A DNA stretch of 44,240 nt from Parafrankia sp. EUN1f (GTDB taxonomy: Bacteria; Actinomycetota; Actinomycetes; Frankiales; Frankiaceae). Below the pieces are notes generated by a model. It was not told the DNA's origin, ran no database searches, and worked only from the letters and a program-made list of their open reading frames with translations. The position numbers and the translations under genes are program-made. Each line of letters begins with the position of its first letter. The stretch's first letter is position 1. Where the stretch lies: the NCBI RefSeq assembly GCF_000177675.1, contig NZ_ADGX01000070.1:1-44240 (forward strand), given 5' to 3'. Below, one piece after another: positions 34,475 to 43,848 of this stretch.

Positions 34475-35785
34475 TCAGCTGCCTGAGAGAACGAAGGTCT
34501 TCTGGTCGGGGTCGAAGGTGAACACCCGGGGCGGGATCGCGCCGTGGGGCGTCTGCCGGCTGTAGGTCGCGCTGTCGGCGTACGTGGGCAGGTCAAAGGA
34601 GCTGAGCGAGAGGGCCGCTTGCTGGAAGGATTCGTAGGTGAGTTCGCGTCCGGCCTTCTCCGCGATCGCTTGGAACAGGGTGAGTGAGTTGCAGGCCGTG
34701 CGTTCCGACGTGCCGTAGCTGGGTTCACCGGCTTTCTCGGTCGCCGGGTCGACGAACTTCCCGGTGAGCTCCGGCATCGCGGCTTCCAGGGCGGTGACGC
34801 AGGGCTTGTTCGCCGGCCCGGCGTAGTCGAACGCCGAACCTAGCGTGAGGGCGCCGTCCAGCACGCTCAGGTCGCGGTCCTGGCTGCCCTGCACATAGCC
34901 CAACGCCTTCCTCATGTCGGTGAATAGAAGCGTCGGGCGGTAGTTCGTTTTCTCCAGCTCGGTGGGGAACCCGGACTGTGAACCGCCGACGAGAAGCACC
35001 GTCGTGACGCCTGCCGCCTGGAATTTCTGGATCACGGTGCTCGCTTGCCGGTTGACCGCGGCCGGGTCGCGGAGGTCGGCGTCGAGGACCGCGGTCTCGG
35101 TCACGGGGATGCCCTGATCCCGCAGGGTGGGGAGCACGATCTCGTCCAGGACCGCCTGGTCGTCCCGGTAGCTGACGACGCCGACGCCGTCACCGGCCAG
35201 GGCTCCCCGCTCGGCGAACAGGCGCAGGCCGTCGGGGATCTCACCGCCGCCGCGCTCGTCGGAGACCCACGGTGCTCGGGCCCGGGCGTAGCGTTCGGCG
35301 GTCAGCTCCCCGCCGACCACGATGGTCTCGTGGGTCTGGACGTAGCATTCGACGTCGTCGTCGGTGAAGGTGCCGAGCACGGCGAACACGTCCTCGTCCT
35401 CGGTGAGCCGGACGCAGGTCCTCTGGGCCCCCGCCGGAGCCAGCAGGTCGATCGCCCCGTACACCGGGACGACGGTGCGGCCGTTGATCCCGCCGTTCTC
35501 ATTGACCTTGTCAACGAGTGCCTGGAAGACGGCTTCGTAGTCGCCGTGGTCGATGTCGACGAACTGCCGGACCGTTTCGAGGTCGGGGTAGGTGAAACCG
35601 ATGGTGATGCTGTCGTCGGTCACGCCCGGCGCGGTCGCCGGGGCGGGGGGCGCCGGGTAGGCGTCGGTGGTGGGAGCGCCGGCCGGCGGGTCGTCGGACT
35701 CGACGCTGCAGGCGCCGAGCGCGACGGCGAGCACGCTGGCGCTGGCGAGTAACAGGTGGCGGCGCCGACGGCGGGATGGCTTCAT
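34475..35785 (-). CDS. Lipoprotein substrate-binding protein of a LivJ/LivK-type ABC importer
   Basis: A 436-residue periplasmic-binding-protein type 1 family member. It has a basic start (MKPSRRRRRH), a hydrophobic signal (LLLASASVLAVALGAC) and a lipobox ending at C26. The mature domain reads ITIGFTYPDLETVRQFVDID and NENGGINGRTVVPVYGAIDL, with Rossmann-like lobes and VTTVLLVGGSQSGFPTELEK further on. A long Pro/Ala-rich linker (residues about 35-52) follows the lipid anchor. AGGAGA stands eight bases before the ATG at 35785. It is the last gene of the leftward operon, 42 bases after the permease-ATPase fusion. The family binds amino acids, amides or other small polar compounds; the GH3 neighbour hints at a glycoside-related ligand (inference). 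Confidence 0.88.
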   Translation of the reverse strand: MKPSRRRRRHLLLASASVLAVALGACSVESDDPPAGAPTTDAYPAPPAPATAPGVTDDSITIGFTYPDLETVRQFVDIDHGDYEAVFQALVDKVNENGGINGRTVVPVYGAIDLLAPAGAQRTCVRLTEDEDVFAVLGTFTDDDVECYVQTHETIVVGGELTAERYARARAPWVSDERGGGEIPDGLRLFAERGALAGDGVGVVSYRDDQAVLDEIVLPTLRDQGIPVTETAVLDADLRDPAAVNRQASTVIQKFQAAGVTTVLLVGGSQSGFPTELEKTNYRPTLLFTDMRKALGYVQGSQDRDLSVLDGALTLGSAFDYAGPANKPCVTALEAAMPELTGKFVDPATEKAGEPSYGTSERTACNSLTLFQAIAEKAGRELTYESFQQAALSLSSFDLPTYADSATYSRQTPHGAIPPRVFTFDPDQKTFVLSGS

Positions 35786-35827
35786 CTGACGGTTCTCCTG
35801 GGATTCGGCGGGGTGCGGGGGGCCGGG

Positions 35828-38686
35828 TCAGGTGCCGGCCGTGGTCGGGGATGGATCGTGGTCCCTCGTCGGGGGGAGTGCACCGCTGCGGGCGACGGCG
35901 CGTTGGTCGGTGCCGAGGTAGCTGACGATGACCTTGGGGTCGTCGCGCACCACGTCCGGGGTTCCGGCGGCGATGACGCGGCCCGTCTCGAGGCAGTACA
36001 CCCGGTCGCTGATCCCCATGATCAGTGGCATGTCGTGCTCGATGACGAGTACAGCCGCGTCGAGCTCACGCCGAATCTCCTGGACCAGCGGCCCGAACGC
36101 CTCGGTCTCGCGTTGCGCCACCCCGGCTGTCGGTTCGTCCAGGCACAGCACCCGGGCGTCCAGCGCGAGCAGGCCCGCGAGTTCGACGATGCGGCGGGTG
36201 CCGGTGGACAGGTCGGCGATGAACGCGTCGGCGTAGCGGCCGAGGCCGAGGAAGTCGACGAGGTCGCTGGCGTCGGCCCGGTTCGCGCGCTCGCGCCGGA
36301 AGGTGTGCGGCAGGTGCAGCGCGGTGGACAGAAGTCCGGTCCGGCCGCGGGCTTCCAGCGCGACCTGCACCGTCTGCAGCACGGTGAGTTCGGGGAACAG
36401 GGCGGCGGCCTGGAAGGTCCGGCCGAGCCCGGCGCGGGCGCGGGCTGCCGGGGCGGTGCCGGTGACGTCCCGTCCGAGCAGCTGCACCGTCCCGGCCGCC
36501 GGGACGAAGCCTCCGATGGCGTTCATCAGGGTGGACTTGCCAGCACCGTTGGTGCCGATCAGGCCGACGATCTCACCCGGCGCCACCTCGACTGACACCC
36601 CGTCGACGGCCGTGCGCCCGCCGAAGCGCACCCGGACGCCGTCGGTGCTCAGCACCGGCAGGCCGGGCAGCAACGGTTCGCGGCCGGCGGTGCGGGTCAC
36701 AGCCTTCGGGACGTGCGCGCTCTTCATGGGCTGGGCTGGGCCGAGCCTGCGCTCGGCCGCGCGCAGGATCGCGTCACGGGCGGTGTAGCCGATCTGCACC
36801 AGCCCGCCGGGGAAGTAGAGGAGCAGGACCAGGAGGCCCAGGCTGGAGGTCAGCAGCGGGACGATCTCGTTGCCGGGGAAGATCGCCGGCAGGCCGACGA
36901 CCCACAGCGAGCCGAGTACCGGGCCGTAGACGGACCCTAGTCCGCCTACGACCACGATGGACACGACGGCGAGGGAGTCGGCGGTGAGGAAGTACCGGTC
37001 GGTGTAGGTGACAGTCTGGACGGCTCCGGCGAGCAGGCTGCCGCCGAGTCCGGCGATCCCGCCGGCCACTGCGAAGGAGCGCAGCTTCACCCGGGTGGCC
37101 GAGACGGTGTAGGCGGCCGCCGTCACCGGGTTGTCGCGCACGCCGACGGTGGTCCGCCCGACGCCGGAGCGCCGCAGTCGCGCGACCACTACGAGGACGA
37201 CGGCGAGCACGGCCAGCACGACGTAGTAGTAGGCGCGTTGGCTGGTGACGTCGATCCCGAAGACGGTGTCGCGGCGGAACGACGCGCTGCGCGAGCCTTC
37301 GTCGTGGAAGACCTCCCGGCGGTAGAAGTACTGCTCGGCGGCCATCCCGAACGCGAAGGTGCTGACGGCGAGCAGTAGCCCGCGTACCCGTAGTGCGCCC
37401 GCACCGACGGCCGCGGCGAGCAGCGCGGTTACCAGGCTGGCGAGGCCGACGGCCAGCGGGAACGGCAGCGGCTCGAGCGCGACGGTCGATTCCCCCAACG
37501 GGACGCGCAGGCCGCGGTGCAGCGAGGCCGCCGTCAGGGCGCCGAGCCCGGCGAATGCCATCTGGCCGAGCGAGAGCTGGCCGGCCCACCCGGTGAGGAC
37601 GGTGACGGACGCCGCGCAGATCGCGTAGCCGAGGATCACGGTGTACAGCAGGTGCCGTGAGGGCTGGGTGACCACCAGCGGCAGCACGAGCGCGACCAGG
37701 CCGAGCAGCAACAACGGCAGGCGGTCCAGGTGGCGCACCCACCACAGGCCCCGCAGCCGGACGGGAACCACAGCGACCTTCGGGGCGAACGAGAACGACG
37801 AGGCGTCGGTGTCGCGGCCTCGGCTGACGGCGAACACCGCGACCAGGACCAGCCCTAGGACGACGAGTTCGGTCAGGCCGGTCTGGTCGAGCCAGGTGAA
37901 CTGGACGAACGACTCCAGCAGCCCCAGGAGCACGCCGGCGAGCAGCGCGATCCGCATCGACGCCATGCCAGCGATGACCGCGGCGGCGAGCGCGCGCAGC
38001 AGCGTCGCGGGCCCGAGGGTGGCGATCTGCTCGAGGGACTGATTCTGCGCCGAGATCAGGACCAGGCAGACGGTGCCGAGCAGCCCGGCGGCCGCCCACA
38101 CCGCCGTGGATACCACCTTCGGGCTGATGCCCTGCAACCGGGCCAGTTCCGGGTTGTCCGCCGCCGCCCGCACGGACCGGCCGAGCACGGTGCGCTCGAG
38201 GAACCAGCCGAGCAGCAGGGCAAGCAGCGGGACCGCGACAAGCACGCTCAGCTGCGCGCCGGTGATTCGCAGCTCGGGTGTCGGGGTCCAGGTGCCGTTC
38301 CAGGGCACCGGGTAGCGGGCGGTCGGGTAGTCGTCGAGGTCGGGGTAGGCGGTCACGACGGTGAGCGCGAGCTGGGCCACGCCTATCGTCGCCACCAGCA
38401 TGATCACCCGTGGTGCGGCGAACAGCCGCCGGACCACGGCCAGGTCGACGGCCGCGCCGAACGCCGTGCCGGTGGCCAGCGCGATCGGCAGCGCGCCCCA
38501 GTACGGGACGTTCCAGCGGACGACCAGCAGCGCGAACAGCGCCGACCCGACGAGGCCGATGTTGGCGACGGCGAAGTTGACGACCCGGGTGGCGCGGTGC
38601 ACCAGCACGATACCGACCGCGAGCAGGCCGATGACCAGGCCGTTGACGACGCCGTCGAACAGCAGCTGGGTGGTGGGCAGGTTCAT
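35828..38686 (-). CDS. LivH-LivM-LivG fusion: two permease domains and an ATPase in one protein
   Basis: A 952-residue fusion of three subunits that are normally separate genes. The LivH-like permease is residues about 1-290 (GLLAVGIVLVHRATRVVNFA; AADNPELARLQGISPKVVST). The LivM-like permease is about 325-640 (ASVTVLTGWAGQLSLGQMAF; VGVRDNPVTAAAYTVSATRV; VSIVVVGGLGSVYGPVLGS). The LivG-like ATPase is about 680-930, with Walker A GTNGAGKST (711-719), a signature region LSTGTRR (826-832, a variant of LSGGQ) and Walker B VLCLDEPT (846-853). ATG 38686 lies two bases after the stop of the upstream MFS-LivF gene, so the genes are coupled. With the LivF domain on the neighbour and the downstream binding protein it would complete a branched-chain-amino-acid-type importer. 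The natural fusion is unusual but recurs in actinobacteria (from memory). Confidence 0.9.
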   Translation of the reverse strand: MNLPTTQLLFDGVVNGLVIGLLAVGIVLVHRATRVVNFAVANIGLVGSALFALLVVRWNVPYWGALPIALATGTAFGAAVDLAVVRRLFAAPRVIMLVATIGVAQLALTVVTAYPDLDDYPTARYPVPWNGTWTPTPELRITGAQLSVLVAVPLLALLLGWFLERTVLGRSVRAAADNPELARLQGISPKVVSTAVWAAAGLLGTVCLVLISAQNQSLEQIATLGPATLLRALAAAVIAGMASMRIALLAGVLLGLLESFVQFTWLDQTGLTELVVLGLVLVAVFAVSRGRDTDASSFSFAPKVAVVPVRLRGLWWVRHLDRLPLLLLGLVALVLPLVVTQPSRHLLYTVILGYAICAASVTVLTGWAGQLSLGQMAFAGLGALTAASLHRGLRVPLGESTVALEPLPFPLAVGLASLVTALLAAAVGAGALRVRGLLLAVSTFAFGMAAEQYFYRREVFHDEGSRSASFRRDTVFGIDVTSQRAYYYVVLAVLAVVLVVVARLRRSGVGRTTVGVRDNPVTAAAYTVSATRVKLRSFAVAGGIAGLGGSLLAGAVQTVTYTDRYFLTADSLAVVSIVVVGGLGSVYGPVLGSLWVVGLPAIFPGNEIVPLLTSSLGLLVLLLYFPGGLVQIGYTARDAILRAAERRLGPAQPMKSAHVPKAVTRTAGREPLLPGLPVLSTDGVRVRFGGRTAVDGVSVEVAPGEIVGLIGTNGAGKSTLMNAIGGFVPAAGTVQLLGRDVTGTAPAARARAGLGRTFQAAALFPELTVLQTVQVALEARGRTGLLSTALHLPHTFRRERANRADASDLVDFLGLGRYADAFIADLSTGTRRIVELAGLLALDARVLCLDEPTAGVAQRETEAFGPLVQEIRRELDAAVLVIEHDMPLIMGISDRVYCLETGRVIAAGTPDVVRDDPKVIVSYLGTDQRAVARSGALPPTRDHDPSPTTAGT

Positions 38687-38688
38687 CG

Positions 38689-40908
38689 TCAGCCGCCTTC
38701 GCGACCGAGGAAGACCGCGCGTGCGAGGTCGTCCCGTTCGGCCAGCTCACGAGCCGGCCCGGTGAACCGGACCTGGCCCTTCTCCAGGAACACCGCGCGG
38801 TCGGCGACGGCCAGGGCGATGTTCAGCGACTGCTCGACGACGACGATCGTCAGGCCTTCGGCCTTGAGCCGTTCGAGGATCGCGAGCAGGTCGGCGACCA
38901 CCGTCGGCGCCAGGCCCAGCGACAGTTCGTCAATCAGCAGCACCTCGGGGTCGTGCAGCAGGACCATCGCCAGCGCGAGCATCTGCTGCTGGCCGCCGGA
39001 CAGCGACCCGGCCGACTGCGACGGTCGGCTGGCGAGGTCGGGGAACAGGCTGAGCACGTAGTCGAAGCGTTCGGCGCGCCTGCCGCGGTCGCCGCGCATC
39101 CGGAACCCCGCCATCTCGAGGTTCTCCCGGACCGACATCCCGGCGAACACGCCCTTGCCGCCCGGGAGCAGCTGGACGCCGTAGCGGCCGCGCTGCTCCG
39201 GAGAGACGTAGGTGATGGTCCGACCGTTGAGCCGGACCACGCCACGCGACGGCGTACCCAGCCCGCAGATCACTTTCAGGATCGTCGACTTTCCCGCCCC
39301 GTTCGTCCCGAGCAGCGCCAACGTCTCGCCGCGCCGGACCTCGAAGGCGACGTCGAACAGCACCTGGACGTGACCGTAGGAGAAGTCGACGTTGTTGACC
39401 TGCAACACCGGGACGGCGTCGGGGTCCTCGCGCTGCCGGTCGCGCTCGGCGAGCTCCTCGCGCAGGTCCGCCACCACCAGCGACAGGTCGTTCCGCACAC
39501 CGGAGGCGCCCCGGATCAGCAGCAGCCCACCGACCAGCGTCGAGGGGATCCCGACCACCAGCACCGCGACCCGGGCGTCGTAGCTGTCGGCGATCAGCCC
39601 GGACAGCACCGCGCCCCCGGTGGCGCCGACGAAGAACAGGTAGATCGCGACCAGCGCCATGCCGAGGCCGCGTAGCCGGTAGGGCGTCACGGACTGCACG
39701 ACGGGGACGGTCATGGCGAACGCCACCGACGCGAACACCGCGCCGGGGACGGCGGCGAGCATGAACCCGATCCAGTGCGGCATGAACCACTGGACGGGCA
39801 GCAGCACCGCGCCGGGCAGGACGCACAGCCCGAGCAGCCGCACCGCCTTCGCCGGGTCCCGGCGGTAGAGCCGGTCGTACCGAGGGGCGACGACGGGCAG
39901 CGCCACCAACAACGCGAGCCCGCCGAGCGAGCCCATCAGGCCGCGTTGGAACGTCGACATCCCGAAGTGGTCCTCGGCCCACAGGTTTGCCAGGACGTTG
40001 GTGGTGAACAGGCTGAAGCCCAGCGCGGAGAACGCGGCGACGGCGGTCTTGATCGTCCTGATCCGCATCAGCCGGGCGAACGCCGCTTCGATCGAGATCG
40101 GCATCGGGTCGGTGTCCTCGACCACCTCGCCGAGAACGGAGCGCATCTCGTGCTGGCCGCGCGGAGGTTCCGGGAGGCGGAACGCCAGGACCGCCACGAC
40201 CAGGGCGGGCAACCCGAGTACCAGGAACGGCCAGCGCCAGCCCTCGTCACCACCAGCCCAGCTGGCGATACCGGCGACCAGCAGCGGGCTGAGCGCGCCG
40301 GCGGCCCGGGCGGCGCCGAACGTCGATGCGGAGATCCTGCCCCGGACGCCGATCGGGTAGGTGTCGGCGAGCATCGAAGGGAAGACCGAGTTGGTGCTCG
40401 ACTTGGCGGCGCCGACGCCGAACCGGGCCAGGAAGAACAGGAACGCGTTCGCGGCGAGGCCGGAGGCGAGCACCATGGCCGAGAAGACGACCCCGGCCCA
40501 GCCGATCACCCGGCCGCGGCGGCACCGGTCCGCCAGCCAGCCCATCGGGAGCGCGCCCAACACCAGGAAGGCGCCCGCCGCGGCGGCGATGAACACCATG
40601 GCGCCGTCGCTGAGCCCGAAAGAATCCCGGATATCCGGCGCCAGCACAGTCAGCGCCGCCGACTCCAGCTCGTCCAGCGCGGACAGGGTCACCAAGGCCA
40701 GGAAGGTGACCGAACCGCCAGCGGCCAGTCCCTGCCGCAGTGTCAGCGGTTCGCCGCCGACACCGGGCAGCAGCTCGTCGGCGAACAGCACCTCGCGCCG
40801 CGACTCGGCCTGCCTGGCCCGGCGCTCCGCTTCCGCGTCGATCAGACCGGCCGCGAGACCGGCCATCGTCGAACCGCCCGATGCCGTCTCCGACTGCCCG
40901 CTCACCAT
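38689..40908 (-). CDS. MFS transporter fused to a LivF-like ABC ATPase
   Basis: A 739-residue protein combining two transporter types. Residues about 50-470 are a 12-helix major facilitator domain (GLPALVVAVLAFRLPEPPRG; PMGWLADRCRRGRVIGWAG is the loop 2-3 motif A). Residues about 500-739 are a LivF-like ATPase with VLQVNNVDFSYGHVQVLFDV, Walker A GTNGAGKST (534-542), signature LSGGQQQ (636-642) and Walker B VLLIDELS (656-663). The ATPase is needed as the second nucleotide-binding domain beside the LivG domain of the next gene. The start is uncertain; ATG 40908 opens a leader without a good ribosome site, and an internal ATG at codon 15 is possible. The upstream frame to 41742 overlaps the GH3 gene and is spurious. 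Confidence 0.85.
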   Translation of the reverse strand: MVSGQSETASGGSTMAGLAAGLIDAEAERRARQAESRREVLFADELLPGVGGEPLTLRQGLAAGGSVTFLALVTLSALDELESAALTVLAPDIRDSFGLSDGAMVFIAAAAGAFLVLGALPMGWLADRCRRGRVIGWAGVVFSAMVLASGLAANAFLFFLARFGVGAAKSSTNSVFPSMLADTYPIGVRGRISASTFGAARAAGALSPLLVAGIASWAGGDEGWRWPFLVLGLPALVVAVLAFRLPEPPRGQHEMRSVLGEVVEDTDPMPISIEAAFARLMRIRTIKTAVAAFSALGFSLFTTNVLANLWAEDHFGMSTFQRGLMGSLGGLALLVALPVVAPRYDRLYRRDPAKAVRLLGLCVLPGAVLLPVQWFMPHWIGFMLAAVPGAVFASVAFAMTVPVVQSVTPYRLRGLGMALVAIYLFFVGATGGAVLSGLIADSYDARVAVLVVGIPSTLVGGLLLIRGASGVRNDLSLVVADLREELAERDRQREDPDAVPVLQVNNVDFSYGHVQVLFDVAFEVRRGETLALLGTNGAGKSTILKVICGLGTPSRGVVRLNGRTITYVSPEQRGRYGVQLLPGGKGVFAGMSVRENLEMAGFRMRGDRGRRAERFDYVLSLFPDLASRPSQSAGSLSGGQQQMLALAMVLLHDPEVLLIDELSLGLAPTVVADLLAILERLKAEGLTIVVVEQSLNIALAVADRAVFLEKGQVRFTGPARELAERDDLARAVFLGREGG

Positions 40909-40983
40909 CGGGAGCGTCCGGCCACGGCCGACCAGGCAGTCACGGCCGGGGGCAACCAGGGGTCGCGGCACGTCGACATGTCG

Positions 40984-41049
40984 GCCTACCTTCCAAGTGA
41001 CGTCACCGACGCGAGCGACGCGCGCCGGACGGTGACATGTGAAAGGTAG
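40984..41049. promoter_or_regulatory. Imperfect inverted repeat across the GH3 stop codon
   Basis: The plus-strand segment at 40986 (CTACCTTCCAAGTGACGTCA) and its partner ending at 41049 (GGTGACATGTGAAAGGTAG) are largely complementary; outer 7 bp CTACCTT/AAGGTAG and inner GTCACC/GGTGAC are exact. As RNA it would fold over the last GH3 codons and the gap to the MFS-LivF gene. It might dampen readthrough from GH3 to the transporter or stabilise the message end (inference). Confidence 0.4.
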
Positions 41050-43448
41050 GAACGGCGCCCCTCCAGAACCGTGGTGTCCCCCACGACCTCGAACTCGCCG
41101 CGCAGCCGGACGTCGTCGGAGGCGCTGCCGACGAGCACCCCGACGGGACCCGGCTCGAGACCGAACCGGCCGTCCAAGCCGACGTAGCCGAGCTGGCTCA
41201 TCGGCAGGCTGACCTCGACCGTCGACGCCGCGCCCGGGCTGAGCGTCAGCCGGGTGAAGCCGACGAGTTCCTGGGCCGGTCGGGTGACGCCGGTGGCCTG
41301 GTCCGCGAGATAGACCTGCGCGACCTCGTCGCCGGCCCGGCCGCCGGTGTTGCGCACGGTGAACGTCACGGTCACCGTGCCTTCGCCGTCGACCTCGGCG
41401 GGGTCGACCACCAGGTCGGAGTAGTCGAAGGTGGTGTAGGTGAGGCCGTGGCCGAACGCGAACAGCGGCGTCGAGGGCAGGTCGAGGTAACCGGAGTGGA
41501 AGTCCTGGTCGGTTCGCCGGTAGCCGCTGCCGGTCGGCTGGCCGGCGTGGACCGGTACCTGACCGGAGTGCCGGGGAATCGAGACCGGCAGCTTCCCACC
41601 CGGGCTGACGACGCCGAACAGCACCTCGGCCAGCGCGGTCGCGGCGTGCTGACCGCCGTAGTAGCCGTAGACGATCGCCGGCAACAGGTCGACGACGTCG
41701 GCAAGCGCCATCGGCCGGCCGCTGTTGACCACCCCGACGCACCGGGCCCCGCTGGCGACCACCGCCCGGACCAACTCGACCTGCCGCGCCGGCAGGGCGA
41801 TGTCGGCGGTGTCACTGCCTTCGCCTTCGGTGCGGTGCGGGATGAACCAGCCCGCTCGGCCGCCGAGCGCGAGGATCACCACGTCGGCGCCGCGGGCCGA
41901 CTCGACCGCGGCCGGGATGTCGGCCGGCTCGTCGTCGGCCACACCGCACCCGGCGCTGACAGTCACCTCGGCGCCCGGGCACGCCGAACGCACTGCCTCA
42001 GCCAGGGAGCGGGCGCCGTAGTACTTGCGGACGTAGTCGTCGATCGGGATGCCCAGCGGTTCCGCCAACTCGTCCATGATCTGTTGGATCGCCTCGTCGG
42101 GGACTTCGCTGACGAAGTGCTCGGTGCCGGGGAGCGCGGCACTCGCCCCTGACCGCATCGCGTCGACCATCTGCAGCGCGCCGGGGTAGGTATAGGCGGG
42201 GAAAGCCAGCGCCGGGCTGTCGGCGTGCGGCCCGATCACCGCGATCCGCCGGACGTCACGGGACAACGGCAGGACGCCGCCGTCGTTGGCCAGCAACGTC
42301 ACTGATTGCCGGGCCAGGCGGTGCGACAGCTCCAGGCCCTCGCGCGCGACCGTCTGGATCACGACCGGGTCTTCGTCGGCGTAGGGACGGTCGAACAGGC
42401 CGAGCGCGAACTTGTCCCGCAGCACCCGCCAGGCCGCCTGGTCGAGCTGTTCGGTCGGGACCGCGCCGCGCTCGACCTCCCGCGCAAGCGTGGCGCCGTA
42501 CCCGACGGCGACGGGCAGCTCCACGTCGAGGCCGGCGGCCAGCGCCAGCCGCCCGGCTCCGGCGGCGTCGGAGGCCACGTTGAGGCGCCGGTGCAGGTGG
42601 CCCACGGTGTCGTAGTCGGAGACGACGGTCCCGGTGAAGCCCAGCCGCTCGCGCAGCAGGGTGGTGAGCAGCTCCCGACTGGCGCCGACCGGGACACCGT
42701 CGACGGTGCTGTAGGAGTTCATGATGCCGCGCAGGCCGGCAATCTTGATCGCCGCTTCGAACGGCCGGGCGTAGACCTCGTAGAGCTCGCGCGGCCCCGC
42801 CATCGTCCGCGCCATGTTCTGGCCGCCCTCGGTGACACCGTAGCCGAGGAAGTGCTTGCCGGTCGCGATCACGGCCTCGCGCAGGTCGTCACCCTGCATA
42901 CCGCGAACGAAGGCGACACTCATCGCGGAGACCAGGTAGGGGTCCTCCCCGTAGGTCTCGTGCACCCGCCCCCAGCGGGCGTCCCGGGCGACGTCCATGA
43001 CCGGTGAGAGAACGTAGGTGTGGCCGGTGGCCCTGGCCTGCCGGCCCAGCACGCCCGCCATCTCCTCGACGCCGTCAGGGTTCCAGGTCGCGGCCAGGCC
43101 GATTCCGGTCGGGAAGCTCGTCAGCCCGGCGGCCACCACACCGTTGAGCGCCTCGACATGGAAGATCGCCGGGATACCGAGCCGGGTACGGGTGACGAGG
43201 AAACGCTGGATCTCGTTGACAGCCTTGGCCAACTGCAGCGGGGTCTTGTGACCCAGCATGCCCAGCGGGGCGACGTGGCCGATGCCCAGCCCCAGCCGCT
43301 GCTGGGCCTGGGCCTCGATCAGGCCGTTGACGCCGACCAGGCCGATCGGCATCACACCGGTGATCTGCTGGGCCTTCTCCTCGGTCGTCAAGGACGGCAA
43401 CAGCGCACTGGCCCGGACCTCCGGGCTCAGGTTCCTATCGTCGGTCAC
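40986..43448 (-). CDS. Glycoside hydrolase family 3 beta-glycosidase
   Basis: An 820-residue GH3 enzyme. The N-terminal (alpha/beta)8 domain has SFPTGIGLAATWNPDGVEEM, DARWGRVHETYGEDPYL, the KHF motif (198-200) and the nucleophile D278 in GFTGTVVSDYDTVGHLH. The alpha/beta sandwich domain follows (SVTLLANDGGVLPLSRDVRR; GADVVILALGGRAG), and a C-terminal fibronectin III-like domain (TVTVTFTVRNTGGRAGDEVA; PAQELVGFTRLTLSPG) completes it. No signal peptide is seen, so it is probably cytoplasmic and acts on imported oligosaccharides or glycosides. I choose GTG 43448, after GGAAGGG, where the family start lies (TDDRNLSPEVRASALL). First gene of the operon with the MFS-LivF, LivHMG and binding-protein genes; sugar specificity cannot be read. 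Confidence 0.93.
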   Translation of the reverse strand: MTDDRNLSPEVRASALLPSLTTEEKAQQITGVMPIGLVGVNGLIEAQAQQRLGLGIGHVAPLGMLGHKTPLQLAKAVNEIQRFLVTRTRLGIPAIFHVEALNGVVAAGLTSFPTGIGLAATWNPDGVEEMAGVLGRQARATGHTYVLSPVMDVARDARWGRVHETYGEDPYLVSAMSVAFVRGMQGDDLREAVIATGKHFLGYGVTEGGQNMARTMAGPRELYEVYARPFEAAIKIAGLRGIMNSYSTVDGVPVGASRELLTTLLRERLGFTGTVVSDYDTVGHLHRRLNVASDAAGAGRLALAAGLDVELPVAVGYGATLAREVERGAVPTEQLDQAAWRVLRDKFALGLFDRPYADEDPVVIQTVAREGLELSHRLARQSVTLLANDGGVLPLSRDVRRIAVIGPHADSPALAFPAYTYPGALQMVDAMRSGASAALPGTEHFVSEVPDEAIQQIMDELAEPLGIPIDDYVRKYYGARSLAEAVRSACPGAEVTVSAGCGVADDEPADIPAAVESARGADVVILALGGRAGWFIPHRTEGEGSDTADIALPARQVELVRAVVASGARCVGVVNSGRPMALADVVDLLPAIVYGYYGGQHAATALAEVLFGVVSPGGKLPVSIPRHSGQVPVHAGQPTGSGYRRTDQDFHSGYLDLPSTPLFAFGHGLTYTTFDYSDLVVDPAEVDGEGTVTVTFTVRNTGGRAGDEVAQVYLADQATGVTRPAQELVGFTRLTLSPGAASTVEVSLPMSQLGYVGLDGRFGLEPGPVGVLVGSASDDVRLRGEFEVVGDTTVLEGRRSYLSHVTVRRASLASVTSLGR

Positions 43449-43848
43449 AGGTTCCCTTCCTGCGGTGGCTTCACGGCGGCCGCGACGGTGCGCACCGCCA
43501 CCGCTCGCACATCGCGGCGGCGGCGCGGTACCGGTGATCGTCCCGGTGCCATGCGGATGGACGACCGCGAGCGCCCGCCCGTCGACGGTGGTGCGTGGTT
43601 CTTCACCTCGATCTGGCTGTCCTCGGCGGACCTCGACCACGGGTCGGTTGGGAAGCAGGAATACAGGTAGCCGTCGACGTGGTGCCAGCGCGGTCCTGCT
43701 CACAGCACGCTGTCGCGCCGGGCGGTAACGTGACCCGCTCCTGGTCCTCGCCGCCCGTCATTTCCGAGGAGAGAAACGAACGAACTAGCCCTCGGGCCGA
43801 ATTGTCGGTCGTATCGTTGGATCTAATACTCCAGCCCGACTTTTGTGA
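43449..43848. other. Upstream region of the GH3 operon and IS flank
   Basis: No gene is evident. The region must hold the GH3 promoter. A TCCGAGGAG at about 43764 and an A+T-richer patch at 43805-43850 (near the IS end) are visible, but no clear LacI-type palindrome or promoter boxes. The last 20 or so bases before 43849 probably belong to the insertion element. Confidence 0.35.

Noticed and set aside
36774-38750. 658-codon minus-strand frame in the LivHMG gene
   Set aside because: Alternate-frame shadow, Arg/Gly/Pro-rich, overlapping a well-supported permease fusion.
40909-41742. N-terminal extension of the MFS-LivF protein to a 1017-residue form
   Set aside because: The extension overlaps the GH3 gene in another frame and is Arg-rich without homology; real MFS helices start after 40908.
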